64,000 bases of DNA from CBDCCT01 sp965214995 (GCA_965214995.1 CBDCCT010000002.1:3596001-3660000); one strand, 5' to 3'. Counted from the stretch's first letter, positions 43,399 through 52,655 are shown. Notes: generated from the sequence alone by a model not told the origin. Numbers and translations are program-made.

Positions 43399-44694
43399 TC
43401 AGGGATACATTCGCGTCAGCATCCGCGGAAAAGGGATCACCTCGCGCAGGTGGTTGACGCCCGTGATCCAGGCCAGCGTGCGCTCGAGCCCCATCCCAAA
43501 GCCCGAATGCGGCACGCTGCCGTAGCGGCGCAGGTCTAGGTACCAGGAGAAAGCCTCCAACGGCAAGTTATGCTCCTCGATGCGGCGCTTTAAGAGTTCG
43601 TAATCGTGGATGCGCTGGGAGCCGCCGATAAGTTCGCCGTAGCCCTCGGGCGCTATCACGTCGTCGCACTTGACGCGGGTCGGGTCGTCGTCGAAAGGCT
43701 GCATGTAAAAGGCTTTGGTCTGGGTGGGCCAGGCGTGGACGATGACGGGGCGGTCGAAGGCATTGCCCAAAATCGTCTCGTGCGGCGCACCGAAGTCGTC
43801 GCCCCACTCTAAAGGCTCACCCTTCTCAGTGAGTAGCTTTAGCGCCTCATCGTAGGTCAGCCGGGGAAAGTCGCCGTTGGCGGTGGGCTCGAGCCTGCTC
43901 ACGTCGCGCTCGAGCAGGTCGAGTTCGGGCCGCCGCGTCTCAAGCACCCGCCCGACGAGGTAAGACAGAAGCGCCTCTTGCAGCGCCATGTTGCCCTCGT
44001 GCTCCAAAAAAGCCACCTCGGGCTCGATCATCCAGAACTCGAGCAAATGCTTGCGCGTTTTGGACCTCTCGGCCCGAAAGGTGGGGCCAAAGGTGTAGAC
44101 CTTGCCAAACGCGAGCGCGCCCGCCTCCGCGTAGAGCTGGCCCGATTGGGATAAATAGGCCTTGTCCTCGTCGAAAAGCGAAATCTCAAACAGGTTGGTC
44201 GTGCCCTCCACCGCGGTGGGCATGAAAAAGGGTGCGTCGAAGCGGACGAAATCCCGCTCGGCGAAAAAGTCGGTGATGGCGCGCTCCAACTCGTCGCGCA
44301 CGCGCATGACCGCCCACGGTGTTTTGTGCCGCAGGTAGAGGTGCCGCCGCTCCATCAGAAAATCCACCCCGTGCTCCTTGGGGGTGATGGGGTACTCTTC
44401 CGCGGGAGGTGCGACGACCTCCACGTCCGTCACGCCGAGTTCGACGCCACTCGGTGCCCGCTCGTCCTTGCGGACTTCGCCCGTGACGACGAGGCTCGTT
44501 TCTTGCCCCAGCCGCCGGGCGCGCTCGAACACGTCTTCGGGAACATCGGCTTTGGCCAAAACGCCCTGCACAAAACCTGTGCCGTCGCGGAGTTGCAAAA
44601 AGGCGATTTTTCCCGAGGAGCGCAGGCCGGTGAGCCAGCCCGACACGCGCACGGTCTCGCCTAAATGGTTGGGTAGGTCGTGAATCGAATGCAT
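43399..44694 (-). CDS. asnS: Asparaginyl-tRNA synthetase
   Basis: A 431-aa class IIb synthetase. The N-terminal OB-fold (GETVRVSGWLTGLRSSGKIAFLQLRDGTGFVQ) binds the anticodon. Motif 2 is TFRAERSKTRKHLLEFWMIEPE and motif 3 GFGMGLERTLAWITG. LSQSGQLYAEA is typical of AsnRS. The start is ATG 44694; a longer frame continues upstream to 45501 but has no family content and overlaps a hydrolase gene. Its presence implies direct Asn-tRNA charging. Confidence 0.95.
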   Translation of the reverse strand: MHSIHDLPNHLGETVRVSGWLTGLRSSGKIAFLQLRDGTGFVQGVLAKADVPEDVFERARRLGQETSLVVTGEVRKDERAPSGVELGVTDVEVVAPPAEEYPITPKEHGVDFLMERRHLYLRHKTPWAVMRVRDELERAITDFFAERDFVRFDAPFFMPTAVEGTTNLFEISLFDEDKAYLSQSGQLYAEAGALAFGKVYTFGPTFRAERSKTRKHLLEFWMIEPEVAFLEHEGNMALQEALLSYLVGRVLETRRPELDLLERDVSRLEPTANGDFPRLTYDEALKLLTEKGEPLEWGDDFGAPHETILGNAFDRPVIVHAWPTQTKAFYMQPFDDDPTRVKCDDVIAPEGYGELIGGSQRIHDYELLKRRIEEHNLPLEAFSWYLDLRRYGSVPHSGFGMGLERTLAWITGVNHLREVIPFPRMLTRMYP

Positions 44695-44832
44695 AAGGAG
44701 GAGTTTAACAGGCGTGTGTAATTGGAAGTTCCACCGGGCCAACGGAATTCTTTGGGCGTTGCGCTGAATTCCATTGACTATCACATTGGGTGGTTCATTT
44801 TTCGCTCTCCTTTTTTGTTTATGCTGAGGTTC

Positions 44833-45915
44833 ATGTCTCAACCACCGCGCTGGCGCAGGGTCTTCAGATGGCTCGCTATAGGGAGTGCAGTTGCGGTCGT
44901 TGGTTTGGCTTTGTTTCTCCTTTTGACCGTCGGCGTCGATACCAAACCTTTTAGAGACGCGCAGGGCCGGGTGGTTCCTGGCAGCGTTGCGGTGATGGAA
45001 AAAGTTGAGATCGGCGGCGTCGAGCAGATGCTCTGGTTTCGCGGCGTCTCCTCCGACAATCCCGCCCTCATCTTGTTGCACGGCGGGCCGGGTGCGAGCG
45101 AGTCCGCGCTCTTTCGGCACTACAACAGCGAGTTGGAGGAGCATTTTCTGATGGTGTACTGGGACCAGCGCGGCACCGGGCGCTCCTTTTATGCCGATAT
45201 CCCGCCCGACACCATGACGATGGAGAGGTTCATTGCTGACTTGGATGAGGTCGTGGACCTGGTTCAAAAGAGATTCAACAAAGAAAAGGTTGTGTTGCTG
45301 GGGCACTCCTGGGGCACGGCGCTCGGCACCCTCTACGCTTATGAGCACCCCGAAAAGGTCGCCGCCTATGTGGGCGTCGGGCAGGTCGCCGACATGCCGG
45401 TGGGAGAGGCGCGCTCCTACGAATTCGCCTTGTCGGAGGCGGAAGCGCGCAAAAACCAGAAAGCTATAACAGAACTTGGGCGTATCGGCTTGCCGCCCCA
45501 CACCGTCGGCGAGATGCTCACGTCACGCAAGTGGGTCGAGCGCTTTGGCGGGTCGTTTTACGGCGACCTGTCTACGGGAGGATTGATTCGGGCGGCGCTG
45601 CAAACCGACGAGGCGAGCTGGTGGGACCTGGTCTTGTTCGGCAGAGGCAACCAATTTTCGCTCCGCGCCCTGTGGCCCGAGTTCCGGACGTTTGCGTTGG
45701 ACGAGCGGTATCTCACCTTCGAGGTGCCCGTGTTTTTCCTCGAGGGCCGCCACGACTGGCAAGTTCCTGCGGTGGTGGCGGAAAGCTATTTTGAAAAGCT
45801 CAGCGCGCCTGTTAAGAAACTCTTTTGGTTCGAGTCGGGTCACAACCCACCGTTCGAGGAGCCCGACAGGTTCAACCGGGTACTCGTCGAGGAGGTGCTA
45901 CCTCTTATTAGATGA
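44833..45915 (+). CDS. Alpha/beta-fold hydrolase, proline iminopeptidase-like
   Basis: A 360-aa membrane-anchored hydrolase. A basic N-terminus and one helix (WLAIGSAVAVVGLALFLLLTVG) precede the domain. The oxyanion region is LILLHGGPGASE; the nucleophile elbow GHSWGT carries the Ser; the Asp is probably in EGRHDWQ and the His in SGHNPPFEEP. HGGPG and YWDQRGTGRS are typical of prolyl aminopeptidase S33 relatives. The start is set at ATG 44833 (MSQPP); ATG 44821 or 44722 are alternatives. The substrate is unknown. Confidence 0.88.
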   Translation: MSQPPRWRRVFRWLAIGSAVAVVGLALFLLLTVGVDTKPFRDAQGRVVPGSVAVMEKVEIGGVEQMLWFRGVSSDNPALILLHGGPGASESALFRHYNSELEEHFLMVYWDQRGTGRSFYADIPPDTMTMERFIADLDEVVDLVQKRFNKEKVVLLGHSWGTALGTLYAYEHPEKVAAYVGVGQVADMPVGEARSYEFALSEAEARKNQKAITELGRIGLPPHTVGEMLTSRKWVERFGGSFYGDLSTGGLIRAALQTDEASWWDLVLFGRGNQFSLRALWPEFRTFALDERYLTFEVPVFFLEGRHDWQVPAVVAESYFEKLSAPVKKLFWFESGHNPPFEEPDRFNRVLVEEVLPLIR

Positions 45916-45947
45916 AACGGTCTTGTGCCGCCGCCTGACAGGCAGCT

Positions 45948-46757
45948 TTAAGCATTCCCCAGCGTGAGCGTGGCCTCGAGCGCCGCCACCACGCCGCAGT
46001 CGTCGACCTCGCCCACGATGCGCTCGAAGCGGCTCCGCATCGTCTCGGGTGCGTTGCCCATCACCACGGGATGGCCGACGAGCTCCAACATGGGCAGGTC
46101 GCCCGTGGAGTCGCCTACGCCCATCACGTCTTTTAGGGAAACTTTGAGCGTGTCGGCGAGTTCGCGGGCGGCGGCACCCTTGGAGACGCCCTTGCGGGTG
46201 ATGCTCACAAAAAGCGTGTTCGGCATCACGGGTGAGGTGGCTTGGGAGAACTGAAGACCCGCGGGCGCGAACGCCTCGGCGGCGTCCAACTGCTCGGGGC
46301 GGAGCACCCACTGCGCGCGCACCACGGGCTCGTTTTCGGCCACGTCACTGAGGTCGTGGACGATGGCCGTAACGCCTATCATCTTGGCGTGCGCTTCGCT
46401 TAAAGGCGTTTTGCGCTCGACGAAAAGCGCGTTGGGCGTGTAGAGCTCCAAGACCAGCGAGCGGCTGCGGGCGTGCTCGATAAGTCCTTTGGTGAGGGCC
46501 TCTTTGAGCGCGAACGCCTGGAGCGTCTCGCCGTTGCCGTAAGAGATAAGCGCGCCGCTCTGGAAGATGTGCGGGGTGTTGGGTCCCAGCCTTTGCGCCA
46601 CGCGCTGCGCGACGCCCGCGCAGGGGCGGCCCGTGCAGACGGCCAGCTTGACGCCGCCCGCTCGAGCCTTTTCCGCCGCCTCCCACACGCAGTCTTTTAC
46701 CCCGCCGGAGGAGCCTATCAGGGTGCCGTCTATATCGAGCAGCACGAGCGGAATCAC
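45948..46757 (-). CDS. HAD-superfamily (Cof-type) phosphatase
   Basis: A 269-aa class IIB HAD hydrolase. Motif I is VLLDIDGTLIGSS with the nucleophile and acid Asp, motif II VCTGRP, and motif III/IV KGAAARELADTLKVSLKDVMGVGDSTGDLPML. It starts at GTG 46757, overlapping the aspS stop by 4 nt, so it is translated with aspS. The substrate is probably a sugar phosphate, by family. Confidence 0.9.
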   Translation of the reverse strand: MIPLVLLDIDGTLIGSSGGVKDCVWEAAEKARAGGVKLAVCTGRPCAGVAQRVAQRLGPNTPHIFQSGALISYGNGETLQAFALKEALTKGLIEHARSRSLVLELYTPNALFVERKTPLSEAHAKMIGVTAIVHDLSDVAENEPVVRAQWVLRPEQLDAAEAFAPAGLQFSQATSPVMPNTLFVSITRKGVSKGAAARELADTLKVSLKDVMGVGDSTGDLPMLELVGHPVVMGNAPETMRSRFERIVGEVDDCGVVAALEATLTLGNA

Positions 46758-48565
46758 GAGGTGGGCTCTAGGCTGCGTGCCGGTTCGGGGTTGTCTTGGG
46801 GTGCCCCACCGGGCTCGTCAGCCACGCGTAGATGGAGCTCATTAAGCTGTGCGGGCTCTAGAGGCCCCGGCGCGCCCGTGAGCGGGTCCGCGCCCCGCTG
46901 GTTTTTGGGAAACGCTATCACGTCGCGCAGGCTCTTCGTTCGGGCGAGCAGCATGACCAGACGGTCGAGCCCCCAGGCGATGCCGCCGTGGGGCGGCGCG
47001 CCGTAAGCGAGCGCGTCCAAAAAGAAGCCGAAACGCGCCCGCGCTTCCTCGTCGGAAAACCCCAGCGCCTCAAACATCCGCTTTTGAACGTCCAGACGGT
47101 GGATGCGCAGCGAACCGCCGCCGACTTCGTTGCCGTTGAGGACTAAGTCGTAGGCCCAGGCGCGGACGTTTTCAGGGTCGGTCTCGAGCCGCGACAGGTC
47201 CTCATCCAGGGGCCGGGTAAAGGGATGGTGCATGTACGTGACCTCCCCGTTTTCCACGCTCAGGAGCGGAAAATCCACCACCCAAAGGAAGTTGAGCGCG
47301 TCCTCGTCGGCTAATCCTAAATCGCGCCCGAGCTTGAGCCGCACCGCGCCGAGCGCCTCGCAGGCCCCCAGCCAGGCGTCGGCGGTGAACAGGAGCAGGT
47401 CGCCCGGTTCGGGGGCGTGGGTCGTAAGCCCCGTTACCTCGCGTTCGGACAAAAACTTGGCGATGGGCCCGCTAAACCCTTCTTCGTCGCGGCGCAGCCA
47501 GGCCAGACCCTTGGCCCCGTGGCGTTTGGCGTGGGCTTCTAGTTCGCTCAAACCCTTGCGGCTGAGCGTGCTCGCGTGTTCGGCGGGCACGCTCAGCGCT
47601 TTGATGACGCCGCCCGCTTCCAGCACGCTTCCAAAGCCGCGAAACGCGGTTCCGGTGAACGTTTCGGACACGTCCGCAAGCTCCAAATGGAAGCGGGTGT
47701 CGGGCTTGTCCGAGCCAAAGCGGTTCATCGCCTCCAAGTAAGAAAGGCGGGGGAAGGGCGTCTCGATAACTCGGCCCAGCGCCTCCTTGACGACATACTG
47801 CATCAGACTTTCGTTAAGCCCCAACACGTCCTCCTGGTCCACAAAAGACATCTCCAGGTCGAGCTGCGTAAAGTCGGGCTGCCGGTCGGCGCGCAGGTCC
47901 TCGTCGCGGAAGCAGCGCGCAATCTGAAAGTAGCGGTCAAAGCCGCTCATCATCAGCATCTGCTTGAAAAGCTGCGGGGACTGGGGGAGCGCGTAGAACT
48001 CGCCCGCGGTCCGCGTGGGGACTAGAAAGTCGCGCGCGCCCTCGGGCGTCGAGAGGGTGAGGAGCGGCGTCTCGACCTGAATGAAGCCCTCACGGTCCAA
48101 AAAATCCCAGATGGCCTTGGTCACGCGGTGGCGCAGCCAGAGCGGGCGGGCCGCCTCGGCGCGGCGCAGGTCTAGGTAGCGGTAGCGGAGGCGCAACTCT
48201 TCGTTCACCTCGGACGCGTCCACGCTGCCGTCAACCTGGAAGGGCGGCGTCTGGGCCTCGGAAAGAACCGTCATGGCGTTGGCTATTACCTCAACGTCGC
48301 CCGTCGCCCCGTGCGTCCGCTCCCCCTCCGGGCGCAGGCGGACGGTGCCCGACACCTCCACGACGTACTCGCTGTGAAGCGTTTTGGCTCTCTCAAAGGC
48401 TTGCGAATCGGGCTCCACGGTCACCTGGACCGTGCCCGCCCGGTCGCGGAGGACGACGAACACGACGCCCCCCTTGTCGCGGACGCGGTTGACCCAACCT
48501 TGTAAGACGACCTCACGGCCCGCGTGTTCGGCGCGCAGTGCGCCGCAGTAGTCTGTTCGTTTCAT
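46754..48565 (-). CDS. aspS: Aspartyl-tRNA synthetase, bacterial type
   Basis: A 603-aa class IIb synthetase. The anticodon-binding OB-fold is VVLQGWVNRVRDKGGVVFVVLRDRAGTVQV; motif 2 IARCFRDEDLRADRQPDFTQLD; the bacterial GAD insertion lies around residues 300-410 (FRGFGSVLEAGGVIKALSVP, HGAKGLAWLRRDEEG); motif 3 is GGIAWGLDRLVMLL. With asnS present it is probably specific for tRNA-Asp, but this cannot be proven from sequence. It lies between hisS and the HAD gene in one transcriptional direction. Confidence 0.96.
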   Translation of the reverse strand: MKRTDYCGALRAEHAGREVVLQGWVNRVRDKGGVVFVVLRDRAGTVQVTVEPDSQAFERAKTLHSEYVVEVSGTVRLRPEGERTHGATGDVEVIANAMTVLSEAQTPPFQVDGSVDASEVNEELRLRYRYLDLRRAEAARPLWLRHRVTKAIWDFLDREGFIQVETPLLTLSTPEGARDFLVPTRTAGEFYALPQSPQLFKQMLMMSGFDRYFQIARCFRDEDLRADRQPDFTQLDLEMSFVDQEDVLGLNESLMQYVVKEALGRVIETPFPRLSYLEAMNRFGSDKPDTRFHLELADVSETFTGTAFRGFGSVLEAGGVIKALSVPAEHASTLSRKGLSELEAHAKRHGAKGLAWLRRDEEGFSGPIAKFLSEREVTGLTTHAPEPGDLLLFTADAWLGACEALGAVRLKLGRDLGLADEDALNFLWVVDFPLLSVENGEVTYMHHPFTRPLDEDLSRLETDPENVRAWAYDLVLNGNEVGGGSLRIHRLDVQKRMFEALGFSDEEARARFGFFLDALAYGAPPHGGIAWGLDRLVMLLARTKSLRDVIAFPKNQRGADPLTGAPGPLEPAQLNELHLRVADEPGGAPQDNPEPARSLEPTS

Positions 48566-48703
48566 AGTGGCCTCTCGTTGATTGGGTGGGATGTGCGCTT
48601 TACAGCCTTTGGAGCAGCTTAGACCGCGACGCGCTTCGCAACAGTTGAGTTCGTGACACTCATGAACGACGGAATTTACGACACGGGAGCTATAACACGG
48701 AAT

Positions 48704-49981
48704 TTATAACAGGGTCGGCGGCTCTGAGCCACGCTCGAGAAACCCCCCCAATTCGCTCTCGCGCACAAACTGCTGCTCGCCGCTCTTCAGGTGCTTGAGC
48801 GCGTAGCCGCCCGCCGTGCGCTCCTCAGGCCCGCGCAGCCCCGCGTAGACCGCCCCCGCCCGGTCCGCGTCGCGTAAACCCTTTCCCGGATTGCGCTTCG
48901 CGTAGGCGTGTTCAACCGCGTGGTGCTCGCGCAGTTCAAAAGCCGTTCTAGAGACCTCGGCTACCGCCTCGTCATCCAAGGGCACCAAAAAGAGCGCGGG
49001 CGGCGGCGCAGGGGGAAGCGTGACGCCGTCTTCCATAAGCGCGTCCAGCACCCTTTCAACCCCAAAGGCCCAGCCGACGCCGGGGGTGGGCGGCCCGCCC
49101 AAGCTCTCGACAAGCCCGTCGTAGCGCCCCCCGCCGCAGAGCGCCGACTGCGCGCCGATGCCCGCGTGGTGAATCTCAAAGGCGGTGCGGCGGTAGTAGT
49201 CGAGCCCGCGCACAATGCCAGAGTCTACCTCGACAGGAATCCCCCAATCGCCCAAAAACCCCCCCACCGCCTCGAAATGCGCCCGCGCGGACGCGTTCAA
49301 GAACTCGAGCGGCCTCTTGAGGTCCTTGATAATCCGCTGGTCGTTCTCGTCTTTACTGTCCAACACGCGCATCGGGTTGAGTTTCAGGCGCTCTTGCGAG
49401 GTGGGGGAGAGGTCGCCTGCTCTGGACCCCAACGCATCACGCAAGTACGCGTTATAAGCCTCTCTGTCCTCCGGGTCGCCGACCGAGCCGAGTTTGACGG
49501 TGAGGCTCTTTAAGCCGCAGGTTTTTAACACCCGGTAGAGGAGCGCGATGGCCTCGGCGTCTATTAGGGGGGACTCGAGCCCCAAAAACTCGCAGTTGAC
49601 CTGGTGAAACTGTCTGAAGCGACCCCGTTGCGGCCTCTCCGCCCGGAACACAGGGCCGCGGCTCCAGAGCTTGACCGGGGTGGGGCGCGTTTGGAACCCG
49701 CCCTCGATAAACGCGCGCATCACGCCGCCCGTGAATTCGGGGCGCAGCGTCAGAGAGCGCCCGCCCGCGTCCTCAAAGGTGTACATCTCTTTTTGCACGA
49801 CCAAGTCCGACGACGCGCCCACCGACCGGATGAAGACTTCGCTCTGCTCGAACACGGGCGGGGAGATTTCCTGCACGCCCGCGCGCCCTAGAACCTTCTC
49901 GGCCACGCTGCAAACGTGACGCCAGCGCGGCTGGGCCTCGGGCAGGATGTCAAACGTGCCTCTGACGGCTCGGAGCTTCAT
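48704..49981 (-). CDS. hisS: Histidyl-tRNA synthetase
   Basis: A 425-aa class IIa synthetase. Motif 1 region EKVLGRAGVQEISPPVFE, motif 2 GPVFRAERPQRGRFRQFHQVN, the histidine motif LDYYRRTAFEIHH with GGRYDGLVESLGG, and motif 3 GVGWAFGVERVL are all present. The C-terminal anticodon domain is shortened to about 110 residues. ATG 49981 (MKLRAVRGTFDILP) is the usual family start. An 18-19 nt near-direct repeat (ACGGAATTTA...) lies at 48669-48714, over the hisS stop and towards aspS. Confidence 0.95.
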   Translation of the reverse strand: MKLRAVRGTFDILPEAQPRWRHVCSVAEKVLGRAGVQEISPPVFEQSEVFIRSVGASSDLVVQKEMYTFEDAGGRSLTLRPEFTGGVMRAFIEGGFQTRPTPVKLWSRGPVFRAERPQRGRFRQFHQVNCEFLGLESPLIDAEAIALLYRVLKTCGLKSLTVKLGSVGDPEDREAYNAYLRDALGSRAGDLSPTSQERLKLNPMRVLDSKDENDQRIIKDLKRPLEFLNASARAHFEAVGGFLGDWGIPVEVDSGIVRGLDYYRRTAFEIHHAGIGAQSALCGGGRYDGLVESLGGPPTPGVGWAFGVERVLDALMEDGVTLPPAPPPALFLVPLDDEAVAEVSRTAFELREHHAVEHAYAKRNPGKGLRDADRAGAVYAGLRGPEERTAGGYALKHLKSGEQQFVRESELGGFLERGSEPPTLL

Positions 49982-50036
49982 AAGCGTAAAGTCTAGCACG
50001 CTTATGGGGGCTCGAGGGGACGCTGCGGCTGCCCCG

Positions 50037-50420
50037 TCAGGGCAGATTGGCGGGTAAGCCGTTGCTCTTTATCCCCTCCACCACAACGAACACGTAACCG
50101 CTGCCCGCGCCCTCCGGGACGGGCGCGACGATGCGCGACGCGTTCCAGGAACTCGCGGGTGCGACCACGCCGCCTTGCCCGTTGATGTCTGCACCCATGA
50201 TGACGTAGCTCTCGGCCGCGCCGCCCGAAAAACCGTCGCCGAAGTAACGGCCCTGCAAGAGCACCGCGTTCGCTTCGTCGCCCTCTTGAGGCACGGTCAC
50301 CGAAACAAGCGTCGGCAGCACGTTGTTTTGCACGTTAATGGAAGGGGCGCACGCGCCGAGCAGAGCGAGTAATAAAATCACAGTCATGAGCGGAATGGGT
50401 GAGAGGGTAAAGCGCTTCAA
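50037..50420 (-). CDS. Small lipoprotein with IPT/TIG-like domain
   Basis: A 127-aa exported protein. The start is TTG 50420 because GAGGAGG stands 5 nt upstream; longer readings lack this. The signal peptide ends in lipobox LLGAC (about residue 24). The mature part (PTLVSVTVPQEGDEANAVLLQGRYFGDGFSG, VVAPASSWNASRIVAPVPEGAGSGYVFVVV) resembles an IPT/TIG immunoglobulin-like fold. The role is unknown. It lies downstream of nothing obvious and upstream of hisS on the same strand. Confidence 0.8.
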   Translation of the reverse strand: MKRFTLSPIPLMTVILLLALLGACAPSINVQNNVLPTLVSVTVPQEGDEANAVLLQGRYFGDGFSGGAAESYVIMGADINGQGGVVAPASSWNASRIVAPVPEGAGSGYVFVVVEGIKSNGLPANLP

Positions 50421-50721
50421 GGTAGCCTCCTCGAGAGTTGCGCAGCTCGTCAAACAAAAACACGGGACGCGCGCCTAAAACATTCCGAGTATAGGGTGCT
50501 TTGGAGGGGGCCGCTGTGGAAGTTCTCATTCTCCACGCGCCGCGAACTGCGCGCTCTTGTGGGGCTTCAACGCCACGCGCCAAGACCGCCGGGCGCCCAA
50601 AGTGTTAAACTCGTTTCTGAAAATACTGTGCGCGGCGAGCCCGTACGCGTACCGTTGGAGACCTCTAAGCAACACGCAGACCGACGAAAAGATGCGTCTG
50701 GAAAGAGCGAAAGGAAACGTT

Positions 50722-50925
50722 ATGACCTGGGACGAAATCAGAACCGACTGGGACAAGGTTCAAGAGAACGCCAAGCGCGCCTGGCCGCAGGTGCCCGCGA
50801 GCGACATCGAGGCGACCGGGGGCGACCGCGACGAACTCGTGAAGCGGGTTGAGGAGAGTTTGGACTTTTCAGGTGAGGCGGCGCGGCTCGAGGTGGACAA
50901 CTGGGCGGAGAGCCTAAACCGCTAG
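50722..50925 (+). CDS. CsbD-like stress protein
   Basis: A 67-aa hydrophilic protein fitting the CsbD family: MTWDEIRTDWDKVQENAKRAWPQ at the start, SDIEATGGDRDELVKRVEESL, and VDNWAESLNR at the end (family pattern MNWDxIxGxWxQxKGxxKxxWGxLTDDDL). Members are induced by general stress; the molecular role is unclear. SD AAAGGAAA precedes ATG 50722. A longer frame from 50557 adds only non-family sequence. Confidence 0.85.
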   Translation: MTWDEIRTDWDKVQENAKRAWPQVPASDIEATGGDRDELVKRVEESLDFSGEAARLEVDNWAESLNR

Positions 50926-50947
50926 CGCGAGGTTCTGTAACAAACAC

Positions 50948-51463
50948 ATGCCAGATGAACGAAGCTCAGACCTCGAGACACGGCACGCTCAATATGTTCT
51001 TCTTATGGTGCATGAACTTCATAAACGAGGTTATCAGCGACTTCGGATAGTTCCGGGCATGGCCCCGTCTGGACTTTATTGGCGCTGTTCAATCACACCT
51101 ATCACAAATACTTTGGCGACTCACGGTGCAATGCCGCTCCAGTACAAGGCTTGTGTTCACTACACCACTGGAATGGGAAACGGGTACTTTGGCTGGACGG
51201 ATGCCAAGCACGATATCCCACAACAACTGGCGGCTAAATTTGTTGAACGCTTTCCTGAAGTCGTTCGTGCGGGTTTGGGTTCGGATTGGAACTATGCTGG
51301 TTGGTATGTAGAAATGCTTGGGTTTGCAAAACGAGGTTGTTTCCCTATTGCATATTCCGATTGGCAGATAGAAACGTCGAAATATTTAGCGAGGGACAGC
51401 GAGCGTGAGCTACCCCTTCCACCGGCTGGTGAGGCAGAGCCACTCGGAAATAGCGACCTGTAG
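50948..51463 (+). CDS. Hypothetical protein of low GC content
   Basis: A 171-aa protein that I do not recognise. Its composition is clearly poorer in GC than its neighbours (about 50 %), suggesting transfer. Ordered segments include YVLLMVHELHKRGYQRLRIVPGMAPSGLYWRCSI, GNGYFGWTDAKHDIP and GLGSDWNYAGWYVEMLGFAKRG. It starts 22 nt after the CsbD-like gene. Its stop codon lies in the left arm of a long imperfect inverted repeat (51446-51513). Confidence 0.65.
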   Translation: MPDERSSDLETRHAQYVLLMVHELHKRGYQRLRIVPGMAPSGLYWRCSITPITNTLATHGAMPLQYKACVHYTTGMGNGYFGWTDAKHDIPQQLAAKFVERFPEVVRAGLGSDWNYAGWYVEMLGFAKRGCFPIAYSDWQIETSKYLARDSERELPLPPAGEAEPLGNSDL

Positions 51464-51513
51464 CAAAATGACAAAGCGCTGCGCCCGACTGCCTACAGCC
51501 TTGCGCTATTTCC
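51446..51513. repeat. Imperfect long inverted repeat at the end of the low-GC gene
   Basis: Arms GGAAATAGCG (51446-51455) and CGCTATTTCC (51504-51513) are perfect, with an inner pair CTGTAG (51458-51463) / CTACAG (51493-51498) and a 29-nt centre. The structure overlaps the stop codon like an attC site, but no RYYYAAC/GTTRRRY cores flank it. Confidence 0.6.
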
Positions 51514-51547
51514 GACTTCCGGCGGTGAGTTTGTCACTGAAAATGCG

Positions 51548-52174
51548 TTACGCGTCCGCGTCGAAGGGCAGCTCGAGGTGCTCATACAGACGCGCGACAC
51601 TCTCTCTCAACGTCTCAACCTCAGCCCTAAGTCTTTCCAGTTCGTCCGTCTGAGACGCGGCGGGCCTGGCACGCGGTTTTTGCTTTTCTTCGTCCCGGCC
51701 CAGCGTGTGTCCCCAGCGGTCTTGGCTCTGACCGGGGCCGCGCCCGAAGTTTCTGGCGAGCGTGGGCTGGTGGGCCTCGAGGCTTGCCAACGCCTCTTCG
51801 ACCTCAGCTATGTCGCCAAAAGAAACGTAACGCTCGGTGCGGCTCCGCAGTTCGCCGGGCGTCTGTTTGCCGCGGAGCATGAGCACGGCGAGCACGGCGA
51901 GGGACTGCGCGTTAAGGTTTAACGCCTCCTCCAGCTTGTGCTGATGCTTAAAGACGCGTTCGTTGGCGGCGCGCGTGGTGCTGACCAGCCCCTTGTCGCG
52001 GAGCGTCCGCAGGGTGTCCTCGACCTCGTCTTGGGAAAGCTCGAGCACGGGGTCTCGGTTCGTTTTCTGGTTGCACGCGTTGAGGAGCGCGTTGGTCGTT
52101 AGCGGGTAAAGCTCGGGCGTGGTGCGCTCTTTTTCTAGCAAACTGCCCAGCACCCGGATTTCGGCCTCGCTCAT
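51548..52174 (-). CDS. yceH: YceH family (DUF480) protein
   Basis: A 208-aa protein of the UPF0502/YceH family with two winged-helix repeats. Signatures: VLGSLLEKERTTPELYPLTTNALLNACNQKTNRDPV, LRDKGLVSTTRAANERVFKHQHKL and AVLMLRGKQTPGELRSRTERY. A C-terminal coiled coil (TDELERLRAEVETLRESVARLYEHL) follows. The function is poorly known. ATG 52174 is the family start. Confidence 0.92.
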   Translation of the reverse strand: MSEAEIRVLGSLLEKERTTPELYPLTTNALLNACNQKTNRDPVLELSQDEVEDTLRTLRDKGLVSTTRAANERVFKHQHKLEEALNLNAQSLAVLAVLMLRGKQTPGELRSRTERYVSFGDIAEVEEALASLEAHQPTLARNFGRGPGQSQDRWGHTLGRDEEKQKPRARPAASQTDELERLRAEVETLRESVARLYEHLELPFDADA

Positions 52175-52317
52175 AAAAGGCTGACGGAAAGCGTGACGAG
52201 GGTAGTGCAAACGTTCATACCCGACTTTATCATGCGGCGCTGGAGACCTTTTTTCTGAAATATCACTCGTCTGGCAGCGTGACCAGGTCGCCAAAACACA
52301 ACATGACGCTTACAGCC

Positions 52318-52530
52318 TTATGGCCTACGCTTCTGGCGTTCGTTGCCGCGCTTAAAGTTGCCCGTCGCGCGCTGGAGCAGCTCCTGCGCCTCCTCTTCAC
52401 CCGCTTCGGCGAGTCTGGAGGCGAGGTCTCGGCCCCTCTCACCGCCGAGCGTTTTGACGCAGCGCCCTTCCCAGAAAATGCGGACGGTGCCGTTTTTTTG
52501 CGCGCGGTAACTGAACGTCTCGTGTCCCAC
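52318..52530 (-). CDS. Small conserved protein ending in ATGNFKRGNER
   Basis: A predicted 70-aa protein. FSYRAQKNGTVRIFWEGRCVKTLGG and EEEAQELLQRATGNFKRGNERQKRR look like a compact conserved family that I recall from other bacteria without a named function. The start GTG 52530 is chosen for length; TAAACT just upstream could be a -10, giving a near-leaderless message. The longer minus-strand frame to 52809 runs into the ABC gene and is not credible. Confidence 0.6.
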   Translation of the reverse strand: MGHETFSYRAQKNGTVRIFWEGRCVKTLGGERGRDLASRLAEAGEEEAQELLQRATGNFKRGNERQKRRP

Positions 52531-52643
52531 GCCGCTCAGTTTACGCGAAAATCGCTTGTGCTTACGACGTTCTTGTGCCCGAGGACACGCCCAAGCTCTG
52601 TTGAACGGCTCGAGCCCCCGCGTCACACCCGCCTTCAAGAGCA

Positions 52644-52655
52644 TGACAGTTGTCA
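52644..52655. promoter_or_regulatory. Dyad upstream of the ABC-2 exporter operon
   Basis: TGACA-GT-TGTCA, 72 bp before the ATPase start, with a CATAAT -10-like element at 52703-52708. It is a possible site for the NarL-type regulator encoded in the same cluster; this rests on position only. Confidence 0.35.

Noticed and set aside
43232..43525. 97-codon plus-strand frame downstream of the intI remnant
   Set aside because: No match to the missing IntI catalytic domain; it overlaps the asnS 3' end.
44695..45501. N-terminal extension of the asnS frame
   Set aside because: The extra 269 codons have no synthetase homology and run antisense through the hydrolase gene.
51446..51513. Inverted repeat as a second attC
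   Set aside because: It lacks RYYYAAC and GTTRRRY cores at the ends, so it is listed only as a repeat.
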